From Phytoactinopolyspora endophytica (GTDB lineage: Bacteria; Actinomycetota; Actinomycetes; Jiangellales; Jiangellaceae): a DNA stretch of 27,559 nt. Below are positions 22,321-27,559 of this stretch, piece after piece. A model generated the notes under the pieces. That model was given only the letters and a program-made list of their open reading frames with translations, searched no databases and was not told the DNA's origin. The position numbers and the translations under genes are program-made. How positions within the stretch are numbered: the first letter of the stretch is position 1; each line of letters begins with the position of its first letter. The stretch covers positions 49,197-76,755 of the forward strand of contig NZ_ML142849.1 in NCBI RefSeq assembly GCF_004138495.1. Reading direction: 5' to 3'.

Positions 22321-23359
22321 CGTAAAGCTCCTCGCTGTAGTGACAGCCGCTCTTGCGGCCGGGCCGAACCTCACGCAGGTCCGGGACCTCAACGGCACAG
22401 TCCCGGCCAGGCGCGGCTGCCGAGCCGACCCTCGCGTGTGGGCAACGAGGGTGGAAGGAGCAGCCTGCCGGTATCGCCGCCAGGTTCGGCGGCTGCCCCG
22501 TGATCGGGTTCAGGCGCGTGCCCTTCGATTCGGCCTGTGGGACCGAGCTCATTAGGCCCGCCGTATAGGGATGCGTGGGCGACGTGAAGACCTCGTCGAT
22601 CGTTCCGGACTCGACGATCTTGCCCGCATACATCACGGCGACGCGGTCGGCGACCTCGTTGACCACGCCGAGGTCATGCGTGATGAGGATGAGCCCCATG
22701 CCGGTGTCCGCCTGCAAGTCGCTGAGGAGCTCCATGATCTGGGCCTGGACCGTGACGTCCAGCGCCGTGGTGGGCTCGTCGGCGATCAGGATCTCCGGAT
22801 CCAGCGCCAGCGCCATGGCGATCATGACGCGCTGCCGCATCCCGCCGGAGAACTGGTGCGGGTAGTCGTTCACCCGCTCCCGCGCGGCCGGGATACCGAC
22901 GCGCTCCATGAGCTCGATCGCCTTCGCCTTGGCCTCCCGACGGGATGCGCCCTGATGAGCCCGGTGCATCTCGCCGATCTGGTGCCCGACGCTGAACACA
23001 GGGTTCAGCGACGACAGGGCGTCCTGGAACACCATGGCGATACCGGGTCCCCGCAGAATCCGCTGCTTGTGCGAGGACATCTTCAGGATGTCCTCGCCGT
23101 GGAAGCGGATCGACCCACTGGTGATGAAACCCGGCGGAGTGTCCAGGATGCCCATGACCGCCTGGACGCTGACGCTCTTCCCGGAGCCGGATTCTCCGAG
23201 GATGGCCAGGGTCTCGCCCTTGTTGACGGAATAGGTGATGCCGTTGACGGCACTCACGGTGCCGTACGTCGTCCGGAACTCGACGTGCAAGTCGTCGACC
23301 TCCAGAACGGGCACGCCGACGGAACCGGCGAACTGGGGCGTGGTCAATGTTTCAGACAT
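22313..23359 (-). CDS. dppD: Peptide ABC transporter ATP-binding protein (DppD/OppD type)
   Basis: A 348-residue ATPase, partner of DppF at the cytoplasmic face of the DppBC permease. Walker A is GESGSGKS (55-62), the signature is [12 protein letters not shown], and Walker B is [16 protein letters not shown], then ITHDLGVV. The C-terminal [12 protein letters not shown] and a cluster of cysteines ([19 protein letters not shown]) form the oligo-HPY region. Cysteines spaced this way bind an iron-sulphur cluster in some DppD proteins; that is family knowledge, not shown here. ATG 23359 shares its A with the dppC stop codon (TGATG), so translation is coupled. Confidence 0.93.
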   Translation of the reverse strand: MSETLTTPQFAGSVGVPVLEVDDLHVEFRTTYGTVSAVNGITYSVNKGETLAILGESGSGKSVSVQAVMGILDTPPGFITSGSIRFHGEDILKMSSHKQRILRGPGIAMVFQDALSSLNPVFSVGHQIGEMHRAHQGASRREAKAKAIELMERVGIPAARERVNDYPHQFSGGMRQRVMIAMALALDPEILIADEPTTALDVTVQAQIMELLSDLQADTGMGLILITHDLGVVNEVADRVAVMYAGKIVESGTIDEVFTSPTHPYTAGLMSSVPQAESKGTRLNPITGQPPNLAAIPAGCSFHPRCPHARVGSAAAPGRDCAVEVPDLREVRPGRKSGCHYSEELYGE

Positions 23360-24330
23360 CAGCGCAACTTCGGGTCGAGGGCATCACGCAGGGCGTCTCC
23401 CATCAGGATGAAAGACAGAACAGTCAGGGACAGGAACAGGCTTGGGAAGAAGACCAGGAACGAGGAGTCACGGAACCGGTTGAGGCCCGAGTTGATCTGT
23501 AGTCCCCACGAGACCTCGGGCAGCTGCAGCCCGATCCCCAAGAATGACAACGTCGCTTCCGCGGCGATGATCAAGCCGACGGTGATCGTGGCGTAGACAA
23601 GGACCGGCGCCACAGCATTGGGCAGGATGTGCCGGGTGAGTATCCGCCATGTCGACGCGCCCAGGGCTCGCGCGGCTTGCACGTAGTCAGCGTCTTTCAC
23701 TGAGACGACTGTCGAGCGGACCAGTCGCATCGCCGTCATCCACCCGAAGACCATGAGCGCGAGCGACACCTCCGGAACTCCGCGGTTACTCAGCGTGGAC
23801 AACAAGAGGAACGCGCCCAGAATCAAAGGCACGCCATAGAAGACGTCCGTCACCCGGGCCAGCACCGCGTCGAGCCAACCGCCGTAATAGCCCGCCAACG
23901 CGCCGACGACCACACCGATGGTCAGGATGCCGAGCACCGTGAAGAACCCCACGGCCATCGAGACTCGCGCGCCGTGGACCACGTTGGCGAAGTAGTCCCG
24001 GCCTTGTATGTCGTATCCGAACCACGCCTCACCGCTGGGCCCCTCGGCGGACCGGGAAAGATCGGCGACGTTGGGATCCGCGTTCGTGAACAGCTGCGGC
24101 ACGACGGCCATGACGGCGAACACAAGGAACAAGGCCGCGCCGGAGAGGAACAGCGGGCTGCGCCGCAGCTGCCGCCATGCGTCGGACCAAAGGCTGGCTT
24201 GGCGGAGCTCGCCTCCCGCTTGGGCCACCGTCGTCTCGGTCGCCTTCTGGTCTTGCGGCGAGCCCGACTCAATGACGGTCTGCGTCCCGCCCAGATCGTC
24301 TTCTACGTCCCTGGGCTGCTGGTCAGTCAT
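23359..24330 (-). CDS. dppC: Peptide ABC transporter permease (DppC/OppC type)
   Basis: A 323-residue inner-membrane permease with an N-terminal extension of about 55 polar residues before the first helix (RSPLFLSGAALFLVFAVMAV), typical of DppC/OppC. Six membrane segments are visible. The ATPase-docking EAA loop reads AARALGASTWRILTRHILP. The start is ATG 24330, which overlaps the dppB stop by 8 nt. It forms the channel together with DppB. Confidence 0.93.
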   Translation of the reverse strand: MTDQQPRDVEDDLGGTQTVIESGSPQDQKATETTVAQAGGELRQASLWSDAWRQLRRSPLFLSGAALFLVFAVMAVVPQLFTNADPNVADLSRSAEGPSGEAWFGYDIQGRDYFANVVHGARVSMAVGFFTVLGILTIGVVVGALAGYYGGWLDAVLARVTDVFYGVPLILGAFLLLSTLSNRGVPEVSLALMVFGWMTAMRLVRSTVVSVKDADYVQAARALGASTWRILTRHILPNAVAPVLVYATITVGLIIAAEATLSFLGIGLQLPEVSWGLQINSGLNRFRDSSFLVFFPSLFLSLTVLSFILMGDALRDALDPKLR

Positions 24331-25246
24331 AGCGGATCCTTGGATCTATCACGGCGTAAAGGATATCGACCACCAAGTTGAACAGAATGTAGAAGAACAC
24401 GAAGATCGTCACGATCCCGACGACCACGAAACCCTCTTGCCGCAGGACCGAGTCGAACACGGCTCGGCCCAGCCCTGGGAGATTGAACACCGTCTCCGTC
24501 ACGATCGCGCCGGCCATCAGGTTGGCAAGGTCCGCACCGATGAAGGTGACCACCGGAATCATACTGTTGCGCATGGTGTGCTTGCCCACGACGACGGAGG
24601 GCTTGAGGCCCTTCGCCCGGGCTGTGCGCACGTAGTCCTGCCGCAGGTTCTCCGCGAGACTCGTACGGGTCAGACGTGCGACATACGCGAGCGAGAGCGA
24701 TGCGAGCACAAGCCCGGGCAGAATATAGCTGCGGAACCCGTCGCTGAGCCCTGCGATCGGGAACCATCCCAGCCGCAGCCCGAACGCGTACTGGGCGACG
24801 AAGCCGAGCACGAACACGGGAATCGACACGACGACCGTCGTCGACACCAGCACCAGGTTGTCCATGTACGAACCACGACGGACACCGGCGAGCACACCGG
24901 CGGTCAGGCCGATGATGATCTCGAAGACGATCGCTGTCAGCGCCAGGCGCACCGTCGTCGGGAGCCGCTGAGTGATCGTGTCGATAACCGGCCGGCCGGC
25001 GAAGTCAGTACCCAGATCACCTTGAAGGAGCCCGAGCATGTACTTGCCGTACTGGATCAGCAACGGGTCGTCGAGGTTGTACTCGTCCCGGATGGCGGCG
25101 AGTGCCGCCGGTGTCAGCGGGCGGTCTCCGGCCAGCGCCCGGACCGGGTCACCGGGTAGGGCGTAGACCATCCAGAAGATCAGAAACGATGCACCGATAA
25201 GTACCGGGATGGTCATCAATGCCCGACGCGCGATGTAGCGGGCCAT
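24323..25246 (-). CDS. dppB: Peptide ABC transporter permease (DppB/OppB type)
   Basis: A 307-residue permease. It begins MARYIARRALMTIPVLIGAS, the usual DppB first helix, followed by the periplasmic segment ALPGDPVRAL. Six membrane segments and the EAA loop TARAKGLKPSVVVGKHTMRN are visible. A strong AAGGAGG precedes the ATG at 25246. It lies 112 nt behind dppA, and this gap contains the hairpin at 25296-25339. Confidence 0.94.
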   Translation of the reverse strand: MARYIARRALMTIPVLIGASFLIFWMVYALPGDPVRALAGDRPLTPAALAAIRDEYNLDDPLLIQYGKYMLGLLQGDLGTDFAGRPVIDTITQRLPTTVRLALTAIVFEIIIGLTAGVLAGVRRGSYMDNLVLVSTTVVVSIPVFVLGFVAQYAFGLRLGWFPIAGLSDGFRSYILPGLVLASLSLAYVARLTRTSLAENLRQDYVRTARAKGLKPSVVVGKHTMRNSMIPVVTFIGADLANLMAGAIVTETVFNLPGLGRAVFDSVLRQEGFVVVGIVTIFVFFYILFNLVVDILYAVIDPRIRYD

Positions 25247-25295
25247 GCCCCTCCTTACGACTGAGCGCTATGGCTGAGTGCTCTGTGATCTCACA

Positions 25296-25339
25296 GGTAG
25301 CGTTGGGGTGCACCCCAATAGGCACACCCCAACGCTACC
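25296..25339 (-). promoter_or_regulatory. Hairpin with alternative pairings between dppA and dppB
   Basis: A perfect 15-bp inverted repeat (GGTAGCGTTGGGGTG and its complement, 25296-25310 and 25325-25339) with a 14-nt loop. The palindrome TTGGGGTGCACCCCAA (25303-25318) uses the same left arm, so two hairpins exclude each other. No U-run follows. It may stabilise the dppA message or lower read-through into dppBCDF, giving excess binding protein. Confidence 0.7.
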
Positions 25340-25358
25340 GGTCAGTGATCCTCTGAGG

Positions 25359-27068
25359 TCACTGGTTCACAGTCACGCCCGCCAGATCGATGCGGGAGAA
25401 GGGGTCGATCACGATGTTGTCGACGTTCTCGGTGTGTACGGCCTGGTTCACGCCGTAGAACAGCGGCGTGGCAGGCATGTCCTGGCACAGCACGTCTTCG
25501 GCCTGCTGGTACAGCGCCGTCGCCTCTTCGGGGTCACCGGCGACGTCACCCTGGTTGATCAGGTCGTCGAACTCCGAGCTGTCATAGAACACGTCGTTCG
25601 TACCGCTGGGCGGGGTAGCAGTCGACTTGAACAGCGGCCCGAGGAAGTTCTCGAGGCTCGGGTAGTCCAAGACCCAGCCATGCCGGAACGGACCGGTCAT
25701 CTGCTGCTGCTCGCGCAGGTCCAGCAACTCCGCGAAGTCGATGCTCTCCAGGCTGTAGTTGGCGATCCCCAGGTTGTCGCGCAGCTGGATCCCGATGGCC
25801 TCGACCCATTCGTCGTGCCCGGCACCGGAGTTGAACCACAGGTCGATCGGCTCGGACCGGTCGAATGCGCCGTCTGCTTCCGCCTCGTCGAGCAGATCGT
25901 TGGCTCGATCAGGATCGAACGTGGCGAACTCGCAGGCGTCCTCGCGGTAGCCGTCGACCACGGGCGAGGCGAATGATTGCGCAGGGGTGCGAGAACCCAG
26001 GAAGATCGACTCCGTCAGCGCTTCTCGGTCGATGCCGAGCGACAGGGCCTGCCGCACGCGCTCGTCCTGGAGGCTCTCGAGGTACATCGGGAACCCGAGC
26101 ATCGTGACGTCGCCGCGCGGGTATTCGACCCACCGGTCACCGAACTCGTCAGCGCCGCTGCCCAGCGCACTCTGCGGGAGCGTGTCGGAGAGGTCGAGGT
26201 TGCCCGCCTGGACGTCCGTGTAGGCGGTGTTCTCGTCGGCGTACACGCGGAACTCGATCTGGTCCGCGTTGCCGGGGTTGTCGCCGGCGTACTCCTCGTA
26301 CCTCTCGATCTCCATGCCCTGCCCCGGCTGGTACGGCCCGGTCGCCGCGTACGGGCCATTGCCGATGGGCTGCTCGCCGAACCCGTCCTCGTCTTCGAAG
26401 AACGCCTCCGGCAGCGGGAAGAACGCGGTGTAACCCGTGGTCAGTGGCCAGATGGCGAAAGGCTCCGAGAGCGTGACCTCGAAGGTCAGGTCGTCGATGA
26501 CATTCAGGCCGGACATCTCCTCGGACTCCGGCTCCTCGTTGACGATGACCTCACCCTCCTCGGTGAGCTCGACGTCACCCTGAAGGTCCTCGAAACCCTC
26601 GATGTTGGCGAAGAAGTAGGAGTTGTTCGCGGCGTTAGGGCCGTATGCCGTCCAGTTCCATGCGTCCACGTACGATTGCGCGGTCACCGGAGTGCCGTCG
26701 TGGAAGGTCCAGCCGTCCTTCAGGGTGACGGTGTAAGTCTGAGCGTCACCCGAGTCCTCGATCGACTCAGCGACACCTGTGAACTCCATCTCGTACGTCT
26801 CATTGTTGTACTTGATCAGCCCGGTCCAGAGGGTGTCGACGATCTGGCCACCCTCTGTCTCGTTCGTCTTGCCCGGAATCAGCGGGTTCTGTGGTTCGCT
26901 GATATAGGTGCTGAACGCGCCGCCAGTCGGCTCGCCGGTGTCACCGTCGCCGTTGTCGCCGCTGCCGCTATCGCTGCTGTCCTCATCGTCGTCGCCACCG
27001 CAAGCGGCAAGCGCGAGCGCCAAGGCGGTGATAGCCGCCAGGCTCGCTTTTCGCGCAGAGTTACGCAT
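25359..27068 (-). CDS. dppA: Peptide ABC transporter substrate-binding lipoprotein (DppA/OppA type)
   Basis: A 569-residue extracytoplasmic binding protein of SBP family 5. The signal peptide ends in the lipobox L20-A-A-C23, followed by a very acidic linker (GGDDDEDSSDSGSGDNGDGD) before the globular domain. Family marks include LKDGWTFHDGTPVTAQSYV and VRQALSLGIDREAL. The start is ATG 27068; GGAGGG lies 12 nt upstream. A TTG at 27080 is in frame but would sit right on that site. It leads a dppABCDF operon and captures peptides for import. Peptide length preference is not deducible. The acidic linker is like that of salt-tolerant lineages. Confidence 0.92.
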   Translation of the reverse strand: MRNSARKASLAAITALALALAACGGDDDEDSSDSGSGDNGDGDTGEPTGGAFSTYISEPQNPLIPGKTNETEGGQIVDTLWTGLIKYNNETYEMEFTGVAESIEDSGDAQTYTVTLKDGWTFHDGTPVTAQSYVDAWNWTAYGPNAANNSYFFANIEGFEDLQGDVELTEEGEVIVNEEPESEEMSGLNVIDDLTFEVTLSEPFAIWPLTTGYTAFFPLPEAFFEDEDGFGEQPIGNGPYAATGPYQPGQGMEIERYEEYAGDNPGNADQIEFRVYADENTAYTDVQAGNLDLSDTLPQSALGSGADEFGDRWVEYPRGDVTMLGFPMYLESLQDERVRQALSLGIDREALTESIFLGSRTPAQSFASPVVDGYREDACEFATFDPDRANDLLDEAEADGAFDRSEPIDLWFNSGAGHDEWVEAIGIQLRDNLGIANYSLESIDFAELLDLREQQQMTGPFRHGWVLDYPSLENFLGPLFKSTATPPSGTNDVFYDSSEFDDLINQGDVAGDPEEATALYQQAEDVLCQDMPATPLFYGVNQAVHTENVDNIVIDPFSRIDLAGVTVNQ

Positions 27069-27120
27069 TGGGTAAACCAACCCTCCATGATTGTGTCATT
27101 TTCCGCCACCCTGGCCCACA

Positions 27121-27149
27121 TTTCTAAGCTGCTGGATCATCTTCGGCAA
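27121..27149 (-). promoter_or_regulatory. Probable dppA operon promoter
   Basis: On the minus strand TTGCCG (27149-27144), a 17-nt spacer and TAGAAA (27126-27121) form a sigma-A-type promoter, 4/6 matches each. Transcription would begin near 27114, 46 nt before the dppA ATG. The rest of 27150-27248 shows no gene. Confidence 0.45.
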
Positions 27150-27248
27150 GCTCACAGCGATAGTAGCGTCATTCCGCAACCAACTTGTGACTCGTTTCCG
27201 ATGACCAGGCCACAAAACATCACGAGTTCTCATCGTACAGTCGTAAAT

Positions 27249-27265
27249 CGTCCGGCATCCGGACG
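27249..27265 (-). terminator. Possible terminator after uppP
   Basis: A perfect 7-bp stem CGTCCGG/CCGGACG with a 3-nt loop lies 55 nt beyond the uppP stop. On the minus strand it is followed by ATTTA, a weak U-rich stretch. Confidence 0.45.
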
Positions 27266-27319
27266 TTTGCGATCTCATGTTGTGACTTCGGCCGCCGCGC
27301 CCGACGTCCCATCCGGCCA

Positions 27320-27559
27320 CTACGCGAACTCGCTCAGAGTCCCTGTAGCCAACAGGATCAGGGTCAGCCCGCCGAGGGCGATCCGGTACAGCACGAACGG
27401 CGCATACGAGCGCCGCGTCAACCAGCGCATCAGCCACGCGATCACGGCGTATCCGGCGAAGAACGCGACCGCCGTCGCGAGCAACGTCGGCCCCATTCCG
27501 TAGGCCGACCCCTCCTCCATCGCGGACGGCCACTCATAGAAGCCGGCGCCCATCACGGC
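27320..27559 (-). CDS. uppP: Undecaprenyl-diphosphatase UppP, C-terminal fragment (cut by window edge)
   Basis: The last 79 codons of a minus-strand gene that enters from the right edge. The segment PTLLATAVAFFAGYAVIAWL, then RWLTRRSYAPFVLYRIALGG and a final hydrophobic helix, matches the end of the BacA/UppP family. These membrane enzymes recycle undecaprenyl pyrophosphate for cell-wall synthesis and give bacitracin resistance. The catalytic residues lie outside the window. In mycobacteria uppP directly precedes the phosphatase-DUF3090-SCO1664-mshC group; here the dpp operon and M23 gene lie between. Confidence 0.85.
   Translation of the reverse strand, partial: AVMGAGFYEWPSAMEEGSAYGMGPTLLATAVAFFAGYAVIAWLMRWLTRRSYAPFVLYRIALGGLTLILLATGTLSEFA

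Noticed and set aside
25977..27503. 508-codon plus-strand open frame
   Set aside because: Antisense to dppA, which has a lipobox and family motifs. The frame has shadow-like composition and no start signal.
1..27559. tRNA, rRNA, CRISPR array, insertion sequence, integrase or phage genes
   Set aside because: None seen: no clover-leaf-like T-loop/CCA patterns, no regularly spaced repeats, and no transposase or integrase motifs in any frame.

Overview
The window is a high-GC chromosomal segment from an actinobacterium. The clearest marker is mycothiol ligase MshC at 16000-17226, with the DUF3090, SCO1664-like and MSMEG_4193-like genes that accompany it in that phylum. Many GTG starts, LAAC lipoproteins and IdeR/DmdR-type iron boxes agree. 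Acidic linkers in several proteins hint at a salt-tolerant lineage. A Jiangella-like relative is only a guess.

The minus strand carries a backbone of conserved housekeeping genes. From right to left these are uppP (cut by the right edge), a histidine phosphatase, DUF3090, the SCO1664-like kinase-fold protein, mshC, pdxS, pdxT, yebC, ruvC and ruvA (cut by the left edge). Three accessory blocks, mostly with plus-strand or self-contained genes, interrupt it. Block A (841-9578, between ruvC and yebC) holds a GNAT acetyltransferase, an SUMF1/FGE-fold protein without the canonical cysteine pair, and an iron-transport locus. Block B (11244-14858, between pdxT and pdxS) holds a NUDIX hydrolase, an XRE-cupin regulator divergent from an MFS exporter, and a DUF1684 protein. 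Block C (19576-27068, between the phosphatase and uppP) holds a secreted M23 peptidase and a complete peptide ABC transporter, dppABCDF.

The most unusual part is the iron locus. A promoter overlaid by two tandem iron boxes (2309-2352) precedes an Fe(III)-binding lipoprotein, a fused two-domain permease, a 900-residue protein and a 149-residue protein. These genes overlap or nearly abut. The 900-residue protein joins an AMP-forming adenylating domain, a phosphopantetheine carrier domain and a membrane acyltransferase-3 domain. Its plan resembles a one-chain version of the Dlt logic (activate, load on carrier, transfer across or at the membrane), and it appears to be iron-regulated. The matching ATPase gene (fbpC-like) faces this operon tail to tail and sits 14 nt behind yebC.

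Regulatory structures include strong hairpins after DUF1684 and after the M23 gene, a nested 130-nt inverted repeat beyond dppF, a hairpin with alternative pairings between dppA and dppB, and a probable leaderless promoter for the GNAT gene. I see no tRNA, rRNA, CRISPR, transposase or integrase genes.
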